Origin: an uncultured Pirellulaceae bacterium
Lineage (GTDB): Bacteria; Planctomycetota; Planctomycetia; Pirellulales; Pirellulaceae
DNA length: 9,328 nucleotides
Assembly (NCBI GenBank): GCA_947258905.1
Contig: CAMYKF010000690.1
Location: 1-9,328 of the forward strand
Direction of reading: 5' to 3'
Position 1 is the stretch's first letter; each line of letters opens with the position of its first letter. Shown one piece after another: positions 1 through 7,000 of the stretch. The notes under the pieces are model-generated. The model saw nothing but the letters and a program-made list of their open reading frames with translations, did not search any database and was not told the DNA's origin. The translations under genes were made by a program, and so were the position numbers.

Positions 1-188
1 CCAATCCCAAACCTCCCCGTGTGCTGGAAGATGGCGACCGCCTGCTGTGTTTTGGCAAGCTGGCAAACATGCGAGAACTGGTACCCGTCAGGACGCGCCG
101 ACGTCGTCGGCCGGAAATTCACGAACTTCCCGAACTGCCGGTTGCTCAGGAAGTGCTGGAGGATGCCAATGTCGTCCCTGCAGACTGA
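1..188 (+). CDS. C-terminal fragment, RCK_C/TrkA-C-like domain protein
   Basis: Only the last 61 codons are in the window, read in the frame starting at base 3 and ending at TGA 186-188. The visible stretch contains LEDGDRLLCFGKLANMRELV (codons from about base 24). This matches the final strand-helix of RCK_C/TrkA-C domains, which typically read 'l.~GD.l.v.G....l..l' and bind a small ligand or nucleotide in K+ channel and transporter regulators. After it comes a short basic patch (RTRRRRRPE) and an acidic tail with no known motif. The gene is followed after 34 nt by an aspartoacylase-family hydrolase on the same strand, so the two are probably co-transcribed. The parent protein could be a transporter, a TrkA-like regulator or a fusion such as an ATP-grasp ligase carrying this domain; the fragment cannot decide. 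The domain call is from pattern recognition only. Confidence 0.6.
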   Translation, partial: NPKPPRVLEDGDRLLCFGKLANMRELVPVRTRRRRRPEIHELPELPVAQEVLEDANVVPAD

Positions 189-222
189 ACCACTGTAACG
201 GCAATCAGCGGAGTGCAACAAC

Positions 223-1299
223 ATGGCCAAGTGGCAGACGCTGGATCAGTGGAATGACCAGCCAATTGAACCGGGGCAATCGGCCGATGTCCATCTCGCG
301 GTGAGCGAAGGTTATAGCGGGATGGATGTGAAGATCCCGATTCACATTCGTCGCGCCAATGAACCGGGCCCGGTAGTCTTTGTCTCGGCCGCCCTGCATG
401 GCGATGAGATTAACGGAACCGGTGCTGTGCGACATCTGATTCAGGACGAATTGCAGGTGGTACGCGGCACGTTGCTGATGATACCGGTTCTTAATATGCC
501 GGGTTTCGACCGACATTCGCGATATTTACCCGACCGCCGGGACCTGAATCGGAGTTTTCCGGGCTCGGCATCGGGCAGTCTGGCCAGTCGTATGGCCCGC
601 AGAATTTTCGATGAAATTGTGCAAAGATGTGATTACGGAATCGACTTGCACACGGCCGCCGTGCGTCGCACGAATTATCCAAACGTGCGCGGTAATTTGA
701 AGAATCCGGCCGTTCGCCGACTTGCCGAAGCCTTCGGATGCGAGATTATCCTGGATGGCATCGGACCCAAAGGTGCGTTTCGCAGGGAGGCCTGCAGCGC
801 AAATTGTCCGACGATCATCATGGAGGGCGGTGAAGTCTGGAAAGTGGAACCGGGAATCGTGGCATCGGCCGTGCGCGGTGTGACCAACACCCTGCTGGAA
901 CTGGACATGCTGGAAGGCACGCCGCAGAGCCCGGACTATCAGGTCGTCGTGCGCACAACCAGCTGGATTCGGGCAGAGAAAGGCGGATTTCTGCAATTCC
1001 ACATTCAGCCCGGCGAGATCATTGAGAAAGGCCAGCCGCTGGCCACTAACACGACCTTGCTGGGCCGGGAACGTCACACGCTGATCGCTCCGTTTCATGG
1101 CGTGGTGATCGGCATGACCACCTTGCCGGCCGTCAGTCCGGGGGAACCGGTGTGCAATATTGGCAAGTTGCCACGCGGCGTTCAGCCAGTCGAACTGCGG
1201 AGATTGCGGCGGCAGGAAAATGGTCTTGAAGGCCGGGTGGTGGAAGAACTCTCCTCCAACTTGCTGGTCGTCAAGCCTGCAGTTGCAGCCGACAAATAA
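223..1299 (+). CDS. Succinylglutamate desuccinylase/aspartoacylase-family zinc hydrolase (M14-like)
   Basis: A 358-aa cytosolic enzyme with no signal peptide. The family hydrolyses amide bonds of N-acyl amino acids or terminal residues using one zinc ion. Visible motifs are HGDE at residues 59-62 (H59 and E62 as zinc ligands), RDLNRSFPG at 106-114 (substrate-binding N/R), DLHT at 141-144 (H143 as third zinc ligand) and MEGGE at 200-204, where E201 is the likely catalytic glutamate. Residues from about 230 onward form the beta-rich C-terminal domain usual in this family (QPGEIIEKGQPLA, then APFHGVVIG). The ATG at 223 has GGAG at 210-213 with 9-nt spacing. The length is typical. The substrate is not shown by the sequence: AstE acts in arginine catabolism, but no ast genes are here. 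Relatives are often found beside RimK-type ligases and zinc proteases, so a peptide or poly-glutamate-trimming role is equally possible. Probably in one operon with the gene ending at 188. Confidence 0.92.
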   Translation: MAKWQTLDQWNDQPIEPGQSADVHLAVSEGYSGMDVKIPIHIRRANEPGPVVFVSAALHGDEINGTGAVRHLIQDELQVVRGTLLMIPVLNMPGFDRHSRYLPDRRDLNRSFPGSASGSLASRMARRIFDEIVQRCDYGIDLHTAAVRRTNYPNVRGNLKNPAVRRLAEAFGCEIILDGIGPKGAFRREACSANCPTIIMEGGEVWKVEPGIVASAVRGVTNTLLELDMLEGTPQSPDYQVVVRTTSWIRAEKGGFLQFHIQPGEIIEKGQPLATNTTLLGRERHTLIAPFHGVVIGMTTLPAVSPGEPVCNIGKLPRGVQPVELRRLRRQENGLEGRVVEELSSNLLVVKPAVAADK

Positions 1300-1478
1300 T
1301 GCGTTTTCTTCATTCGGCACTGCTGTACAGAATTTTGGCGACGCAACCACTTTGTTTGCAGGCGATTGTGCAACCAGGGATCACCGCAGGTTATGGTCGA
1401 TACGAAACGGTTGTCGTCGCCCCGGAAAATTCATGCTCTCGGTCAACTGGTTACAGCGTTATCGGAGTGGCACGTTAG
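1299..1478 (+). CDS. Possible 59-aa ORF overlapping the hydrolase stop (TAATG)
   Basis: An ATG at 1299-1301 overlaps the TAA stop of the hydrolase by one base, an arrangement that can allow termination-reinitiation. The ORF runs 59 codons to TAG 1476-1478. The product starts MRFLHSALLYRILATQPLCL, weakly signal-like but without a clean cleavage site, and ends with a Ser/Gly-rich stretch. I recognise no family, and third-position bases show no clear coding bias. The rest of the 278-nt gap (1300-1577) shows only a short inverted repeat (TTGCA at about 1353 / TGCAA at about 1366) and no convincing promoter. It may be noise. Confidence 0.2.
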   Translation: MRFLHSALLYRILATQPLCLQAIVQPGITAGYGRYETVVVAPENSCSRSTGYSVIGVAR

Positions 1479-1577
1479 TTGCAATCAATTAGAGGCAGAC
1501 CTTTCTTCCGGATTCTGCCGGCATTGTATCGCGGCAGGAAGATGGCGCGACATTTTTTCCAAATGGAGACTCTTGCA

Positions 1578-2156
1578 ATGTCACGATTGTTATCCGGATT
1601 GGCTCTGGAGGTGGCTGTGTTGACCACATCGCTTGCCAGCGCCCAATGTTGTTATTCTGGTTTCAGCCTGGACTGTTGCGGCGGTCACGTCGTCTATTAC
1701 CGGCCCGTGGTCTGGTACCAGCCGGGCACCTGTTGCTGCTATCGCGGAAATCTCGTCTGGAGCGCGATGGGCAGCGGATTTAACAGCGGATTGTCGGTCT
1801 GGACGGCCCCCGAATACCGGATGCACGCCTCGTTGTGGAAAGTGGGTGTACCGGTTTATGACGGGGTGGTCTATGACAACTTCATGTCACCGGTCTTGAA
1901 AGTGGAACCCGCGATCATGACGGGCACGTTCGAGTCGACGCAATTTCCGGTCGCCAATCCCCCGGGGATTTACACCTCCACGGCCGTTTCCGCCGATCCC
2001 GCCACAGCATCGAGTAACGATGAACCGCGATTGCCGGGCAATGAAGTGACACCTCGCGAGGACGACGTGATGCCCCGCAACGAGGTGATCGACCGGGCAG
2101 CCAGGGAAGCGCTCGACGAAATCGAAACCCGCCCCGAAAGAAACGACGCCCGCTAG
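1578..2156 (+). CDS. Secreted cysteine-cluster hypothetical protein
   Basis: A 192-aa protein with no family I recognise. The start at 1578 is chosen because GGAG (1565-1568) lies 9 nt upstream and because it gives a clean Sec signal peptide: MSRLL, a hydrophobic core to about residue 19, then ASA before Q23. Longer in-frame starts (1479, 1542, 1563) would bury this signal. The mature N-terminus carries seven cysteines in tight clusters (C24-C25, C33-C34, C52-C54) among Tyr/Trp-rich segments (VVYYRPVVWYQPG), followed by Gly/Ser- and Tyr/Val-rich sequence to about residue 120. The last 45 residues are polar and charged and probably disordered. It is likely periplasmic, cell-wall or surface located, with the cysteines disulfide-bonded or metal-binding. 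No second gene is evidently co-transcribed; it converges on corA. The coding call is good, the function unknown. Confidence 0.75.
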   Translation: MSRLLSGLALEVAVLTTSLASAQCCYSGFSLDCCGGHVVYYRPVVWYQPGTCCCYRGNLVWSAMGSGFNSGLSVWTAPEYRMHASLWKVGVPVYDGVVYDNFMSPVLKVEPAIMTGTFESTQFPVANPPGIYTSTAVSADPATASSNDEPRLPGNEVTPREDDVMPRNEVIDRAAREALDEIETRPERNDAR

Positions 2157-2189
2157 ATGTCTATTGGTCTGCCAGATCCTGTATGAGGC

Positions 2190-2225
2190 CCTGCCGCGGC
2201 GATCAGGTTTTTTTTGCGCGGCGGG
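2190..2225. terminator. Possible terminator region between convergent genes
   Basis: This lies in the 76-nt gap between two converging genes. On the plus strand, CCTG (2190-2193) can pair with CAGG (2204-2207), directly followed by eight T (2208-2215), which resembles a weak intrinsic terminator for the secreted-protein gene. A longer alternative pairs CCTGCCGCG (2190-2198) with CGCGGCGGG (2217-2225), nine pairs with one G-T, placing the T tract in the loop; that form could act on either strand. The two pairings exclude each other, and neither is a textbook long GC stem, so confidence is modest. Confidence 0.4.
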
Positions 2226-2232
2226 AAATCAT

Positions 2233-3375
2233 TCAGTCGAATTCGGCATCGGCATTTCCAATCCAGCCCTGTTTGCGAAAGTAAAACAGCATGCCGAACG
2301 TCATCAGCAGCATCAGGGCCCAGATCGTCGGATAGGCCCAGCGATAATGTAGTTCCGGCATGTGGTCAAAGTTCATACCGTAAATCCCGGCAACAAATGT
2401 CAGCGGGATAAAGACGCTGGCCATGATGGTCAGTACTTTCATCACCTCGTTGGATCGATTGGCCACGGCCGACAAATACGTATTCATTAGTCCGGTTGCC
2501 ATTTCGCGATACATCTCAATGACTTCGGCGGTCTGCACGCAATGGTCGTAGGTATCCCGCAGATACATGCGCACCATATCGGATAACAGCGCATGTTCAT
2601 CGCGGATCAGGTTGTTGACGGCTTCTCGCTGGGGCCACACAGCGCGGCGCAGGTTGACCAATATGTTTTTGGTTCGGTTCAGTTCACGAAGCACGGACGT
2701 GGAGGGACGCTCCATGACAAGCTCTTCAACCCGTTCAAGGTGGTCGCCCAGGGCATCAACCACCAGGTAATAGCCGTCGACAATCGTATCCAGAATCGCA
2801 TACGCGAGGTAATCTGCACCACTTGTACGCATCACTCCCTTGCCCGCCTTCAGCCGTTTGCGCAGGGGATCCAGCACATCTCCATAATGTTCCTGAAATG
2901 TGATAACGTAATTGTCGCCCAGCAGAATGGACACTTGCTCCATATCAACGGCATCCTGTCGATCGCCCATCATCCGAACCATGCGTGAAACAATCAGTAT
3001 CTGATTGTCATACACTTCAGCCTTGGGGCGCTGGGGAGCGTTAACAATGTCTTCAAGGGCCAGTGGGTGGATGTCGAACAGGTTGCCGATTTCCTGAATC
3101 AGTTCCTTGTCGCCGTACCCCTGGACATCGATCCACGTGATCTTGCCTCTTTCCTTTGCCACAGCCAGTTCAGCCACATCATCGACGTCCTGAATCTCCA
3201 GGTGCGTCGCATCATAGCTGATCAGCCGCATTTTGGGTGGCAGCGCATCCTCGCCAATGACCAGCGTTCCCGGTCGCGCTCCTATTTTGGGGTGCCGTTT
3301 TTTGAAGACGGGAGTTGTCAGACGCAGCCTGAATTTGTTGATGGTGGCAGGAGGGTCTGTCGGCTGGTCGGGCAT
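2233..3375 (-). CDS. corA: CorA-family Mg2+/Co2+ transport protein
   Basis: A 380-aa inner-membrane channel that takes up Mg2+ (and Co2+/Ni2+) as a homopentamer. The N-terminal cytoplasmic alpha/beta domain (about 1-240) contains segments typical of Thermotoga-type CorA (RPGTLVIGEDALPPK, ITWIDVQGYGD, FDIHPLALEDIVN, YVITFQE). The long stalk helix leads into TM1 (about 311-332), which ends in the signature YGMNF with GMN at 333-335. The short acidic periplasmic loop carries the family-typical MPEL, followed by TM2 (about 347-366) and a basic K/R-containing C-terminus (FRKQGW). The ATG at 3375 is preferred over the one at 3393: GGGAG (3388-3384) sits 8 nt upstream of it, while the longer start, adding six residues, has no ribosome binding site. 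It has a proline-rich N-terminal extension compared with E. coli CorA (316 aa). It lies downstream of csrA on the same strand, but a candidate promoter lies between them. Confidence 0.95.
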   Translation of the reverse strand: MPDQPTDPPATINKFRLRLTTPVFKKRHPKIGARPGTLVIGEDALPPKMRLISYDATHLEIQDVDDVAELAVAKERGKITWIDVQGYGDKELIQEIGNLFDIHPLALEDIVNAPQRPKAEVYDNQILIVSRMVRMMGDRQDAVDMEQVSILLGDNYVITFQEHYGDVLDPLRKRLKAGKGVMRTSGADYLAYAILDTIVDGYYLVVDALGDHLERVEELVMERPSTSVLRELNRTKNILVNLRRAVWPQREAVNNLIRDEHALLSDMVRMYLRDTYDHCVQTAEVIEMYREMATGLMNTYLSAVANRSNEVMKVLTIMASVFIPLTFVAGIYGMNFDHMPELHYRWAYPTIWALMLLMTFGMLFYFRKQGWIGNADAEFD

Positions 3376-3411
3376 GAGTTCTGCTCCCAACATGGTGGTT
3401 AATCAGGGCCC

Positions 3412-3440
3412 GGTATACCGAAACCGAAAATCAAAAGCAA
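3412..3440 (-). promoter_or_regulatory. Candidate sigma70-type promoter for corA
   Basis: On the minus strand, TTGCTT (3440-3435) and TATACC (3417-3412) are separated by 17 nt, giving a start near 3405 and a leader of about 30 nt before the ATG at 3375. Matches to consensus are partial (3/6 and 4/6). The -10 lies inside a 10-bp palindrome, CGGTATACCG (3411-3420), which could be an operator. This is inferred from sequence only. Confidence 0.3.
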
Positions 3441-3496
3441 ATAAAATGCTGCTTGTTGTCTAATAGCACTTGGGGAGTGTCTTGCGGGCGGGCAAT

Positions 3497-3706
3497 TCAG
3501 CCGCAGTTTTGGCAAACATGCAAGTTGCTATCGGGATCATTCCCGATCGGCGGATGGCAAAGCGTCAATTCGCTGCGTCGGATCGGCACATCGCGGGGAG
3601 CCTCGATCCCCAATCGGACTTTTGAGCCCGAGATGCTGCAGACGAGAATTCTGATTCCACCACCGATTTCGATGGACTCATCCTTTTTGCGACTTATCAC
3701 CAGCAT
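3497..3706 (-). CDS. csrA: Carbon storage regulator CsrA/RsmA
   Basis: A 69-aa RNA-binding translational regulator. CsrA dimers bind GGA motifs in hairpin loops near ribosome binding sites to repress or stabilise mRNAs. The first 47 residues are clearly CsrA: MLVISRKKDESIEIG at the start, VRLGIEAP at 30-37, then the DVPIRRSEL helix entry. The RNA-contacting positions equivalent to L4, R6 and R44 are I4, R6 and R44. The start at 3706 is set by homology and by AAGGA (3720-3716) 9 nt upstream; an in-frame ATG at 3805 would add 33 unrelated residues. The C-terminal tail (48-69) is unusual: C50-H51 and H63-x-C65-x-x-C68-G, a possible metal site absent from the 61-aa E. coli protein. It is divergent from a BarA/GacS-like hybrid kinase. 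A Shine-Dalgarno hairpin suggests autoregulation. Confidence 0.93.
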   Translation of the reverse strand: MLVISRKKDESIEIGGGIRILVCSISGSKVRLGIEAPRDVPIRRSELTLCHPPIGNDPDSNLHVCQNCG

Positions 3707-3710
3707 TCGG

Positions 3711-3725
3711 TTGCATCCTTTGCAA
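3711..3725 (-). promoter_or_regulatory. csrA SD hairpin with AAGGA loop (likely CsrA autoregulatory site)
   Basis: In the csrA mRNA (minus strand), UUGCA (3725-3721) pairs perfectly with UGCAA (3715-3711), exposing the Shine-Dalgarno AAGGA (3720-3716) as a five-base loop four nucleotides before the AUG. A GGA in a short hairpin loop overlapping the ribosome binding site is the recognised CsrA target architecture, and csrA autorepression is known in E. coli. Binding here is inferred. Confidence 0.55.
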
Positions 3726-3801
3726 AACACAGGGGGGAATTGGAACTGGCAGTTATCGATGCATCTGCCGTGCCAATTCGCCAGGAGCAGGTACCGGCAT
3801 G

Positions 3802-3820
3802 CCATGATTCATTATCATGG
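3802..3820. repeat. 7-bp perfect inverted repeat in the csrA/kinase divergent region
   Basis: CCATGAT (3802-3808) and ATCATGG (3814-3820) are perfect inverted arms around a 5-nt spacer. On the minus strand the centre contains GATAAT (3816-3811), a good -10-like hexamer for csrA, but with no convincing -35. It could be an operator or a leader hairpin. The wider gap between csrA and the kinase (3707-4063, 357 nt) contains no supported gene. Besides this repeat and the SD hairpin it holds only a small GGCC-GGGAC-GGCC hairpin (3827-3839) and the weak promoter noted separately. Confidence 0.4.
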
Positions 3821-3970
3821 GGGTTTGGCCGGGACGGCCTCGACGGCACGAACATTGCTTGAAAACTTTTCTAACAGGTCCTTTCACTTTTCGGGCCCAA
3901 TTCCAACTCAAGGTCGATCAATAATCCGGCGCGGCGGTCAAAAAGTGCTCGCGCCGGCCTACATTGCTGG

Positions 3971-4002
3971 TTGCATCCGGCCGGGATGACGTGAATTATG
4001 AT
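3971..4002 (+). promoter_or_regulatory. Weak candidate promoter for the hybrid kinase
   Basis: TTGCAT (3971-3976) and TATGAT (3997-4002; 5 of 6 consensus) are 20 nt apart, longer than the ideal 17. A start near 4009 would leave a leader of about 55 nt before the preferred ATG at 4064 and would exclude the longer ORF start at 3998. Low confidence because of the spacing. Confidence 0.22.
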
Positions 4003-4063
4003 TCAGCCATTAGTACCGCCCAACGTCAGCTCTCGGTCTGCGGGTGAACAGGAGTTTAAGTCG

Positions 4064-7000
4064 ATGCAGCCCATCCTGATCTTCGATTTCGCTGATTTGC
4101 CGCAGAACACGTCTTACCGTCAAACCGTAGCGGTGGAACAACTTGGCATTCTGTGCGGGCTGAATCGGCGGATCAGTCGCCGTCTGGCCAAGACTGTCTT
4201 TTTGATTCTCTCACATTATCCACTGGAATCTCTTGTTGAAAACTCGGTCCATTTCGTGCCCGTCGCATCCGGCTGGGCCCTGGGATTTGAGTTCATCACC
4301 CAGTCAGACGGTATATCTCCCGCCGGCGACAAGTCCCGGGGCAGCCTGAAGAGCATTCGGCGAGCAGGCGAAAAACTGGAACACTTCGAGTTGTCCGGCT
4401 TGCCCGATGAGGGAATGGAAGTTTCATTCCGTCAAACACTGTCTCCGCAGTTTGCCATGCCGGCGGTTCGCGAACTGAAGCAATGGAGTCGCATTATTTC
4501 CCACGGGGACTGGGAAAATGCCTTTAGCCAGCTCAACAAAACCTATGCTGCCAATCGCCTCAAAATCCAGCAATTGCAGGATGGCATTTCAATTCGCCGC
4601 AAGGTTCTGGAAAGTGAAGGGGGCCCGGCCGACGTCATCCTCTCGCTGGTGGCCAGCAAAACCGATAACGCGGTCATGATCCTTGACGACCATTGCCGAC
4701 TGGATTGGGTCAATCAGGCGTTCTTCCAGTTGACCGGTGTTGATGTAACGGGCGAATCGAAAATCGATGTAACCGACGTCCTGTTTCACGGTGGGGACGC
4801 CACTGATGCCATCCGTGAATTTCGGGATGCCGTCAGCAAGGGCACCAGTTTCAGTTTCGAGTTCGTCTGGCACCCGGCGACTGCCACCGCTGAGTCCCAG
4901 GACACAAAGCCACAGTGGATCGAGTTCCAGATGACACCGGTCCGCGATGAAGATAATGCGATCGTACGCTGGATCGCCATCGGGGCTGATGTGACACAAC
5001 GACGTCAGGCTGCACTGGCCATGGAAGCTGCGCGGAATGTGGCCGAATCGGCAAGCCGCGCCAAAAGCGAGTTTCTGGCCATGATGAGCCACGAGATTCG
5101 CACGCCCATGAACGCCATTCTGGGCATGACCGAATTGGCTCTGGGCACCGAGTTGACCATCGATCAACGTGAATACCTGACCACCGCCAACAATTCTGCC
5201 CAGGCTCTGCTGCAAATCCTCAACGACGTTCTGGATTTGTCAAAAGTCGAAGCCAGACGACTGGAGCTGGACCACAGGGATTTCAATTTGGCTGATCTCG
5301 TGCGGGAAACCGTGGATACCATGACCGTGCTGGCGCAAAAGAAGGATTTGCGGCTGAGCTGTGATTTTCCCTGGAACATTCCCCAATATCTTTGCGGCGA
5401 TCTGGTTCGCGTGCGGCAAATCCTGGTCAACCTGATCGGCAACGCCATCAAGTTCACACGGACCGGCAGTGTCTCGGTAGAGGTCGAACTGACGGACGAT
5501 TCCAACGCCCGGGCCACGGTTCATTTTCGCGTTCGGGATACGGGCATCGGCATTGCGGAAGAAAAGATCAGCCGCATCTTTGAAGCGTTTTATCAAACCG
5601 ACGCATCCGTCACCCGACACTACGGCGGCACCGGACTGGGTCTGGCCATCACGGCCGAGCTGGTTCGATTGATGGGCGGGCGGATCTGGGCGGAAAGCAT
5701 TTTCGGCAAAGGCAGCACCTTTCATTTCGTCGTGACTTTTCCCAAGTCCAAAAAATCAATGATCGGGGTCAACACGGCTGTCGCCCAGGTCCTGCGGGAT
5801 CGATCCGTACTGGTCGTGTGTGATGAAGCACAGGCCCGCCACAAACTTTCGAACTGGATCCAGGCGTGGGGTGCCCGCACTCGATGCGCAACGTCGCTGG
5901 GCGAGGTCGTGGACCATTCCTGCGACATCGTCTTGCTGGATGCCGACAGTTGCGGAACGGAGGTCTGGGACTTTGCCGCCAACTTGCGTCAACAGTCAAT
6001 TCGGCCTGTGATCCTGTTTTCCGCAGGGAATCGTGCCAGTTCGCTGGCCCAATGTCGTGAGCGGGGTCTGGAAGCTTACCTGATCAAGCCGGTGTCCCCG
6101 CGCTCCCTGAGCATCGCTCTGCAGCAGGTCAGCGGACAGCCCGTGGCGAGATTCACCACCGATGATCTGCAGGAAGGAATTGCCCGCACGAATCAGTCCG
6201 GTCAGGTGCAGGGGGCGAGCCTGGAGCACACCAGCGATCCGGTCAGGGTATTGATCGTCGATGATCACGGTTCCAATCGCGCGCTGATCAGCGAGGTGTT
6301 GCGGCGACGCGGTCATCAATGGCAGGAAGCTACATCCGGCCAGCAGGCGCTTGACATGATTCAGGAGCAGGAATTCGATATCGTGCTGATGGATGTTGAG
6401 ATGCCTGAAATGGATGGCCTGGAGACCACGGCACGCATCAGGGCCCTGCCGTATCCGGTGTCTTCCATTCCAGTCGTGGCCGTCACAGCCTACGTGACCG
6501 ACCAGGACCGGCAGCGCTGCCTGGACGCCTCCATGAACGACTACCTTGCCAAACCGATCAATGTGATTGACTTGCTGGAGAAGATCGAGCGCTGGGGCCG
6601 TACGGTTGCGCCCGATGATTCGGGTGGCTCGATGGCCGAGAACCTGGAAGAGCAATTGCTGATTCAGGACGCTCCGGACTGGGCCACTCGCATTACCCGC
6701 ACCATTGTGGCTGCCGACGGGGATGGTCAGCAAAAGGAAGACACGGAAACCACGATCGATACGTGGGAGGAGGAGTTCCACCCCTTTACCGCCGCATTGA
6801 CGCGATTTGGCGGGGATGAACAACTGCTGAGAATGCAGATGGATTTCTTTCTGGACGGCACGCCTTTGTTAATGCAGAAGATCCAGGAAGCCATCCAGCA
6901 GCGTGATGCCCGATCACTGCTGCACCACGCCCATCGGCTGAAAAGCCTGGTCAGTAATTTTGACCACGAGATGGCTGTCGAGCTACTGACGAATCTGGAA

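Noticed and set aside
526..1350. 274-codon minus-strand open frame opposite the hydrolase
   Set aside because: Fully antisense to a clear zinc hydrolase. The product is His/Gln/Arg-rich without recognisable domains, typical of a shadow frame in GC-rich DNA.
3731..3840. Plus-strand GGA motifs as a possible CsrB-like sponge RNA
   Set aside because: Only four GGA in about 100 nt, little above chance for this composition. Just one (GGCC-GGGAC-GGCC, 3827-3839) sits in a hairpin loop, with no promoter or terminator to define an RNA.
3453..3989. 178-codon plus-strand frame across csrA and the divergent region
   Set aside because: Antisense to csrA, which has strong homology and its own ribosome binding site. 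The product shows no domain and no good start site.
5996..6823. 275-codon minus-strand frame opposite the receiver domains
   Set aside because: Shadow of a strongly conserved coding region. No ribosome binding site or domain pattern.
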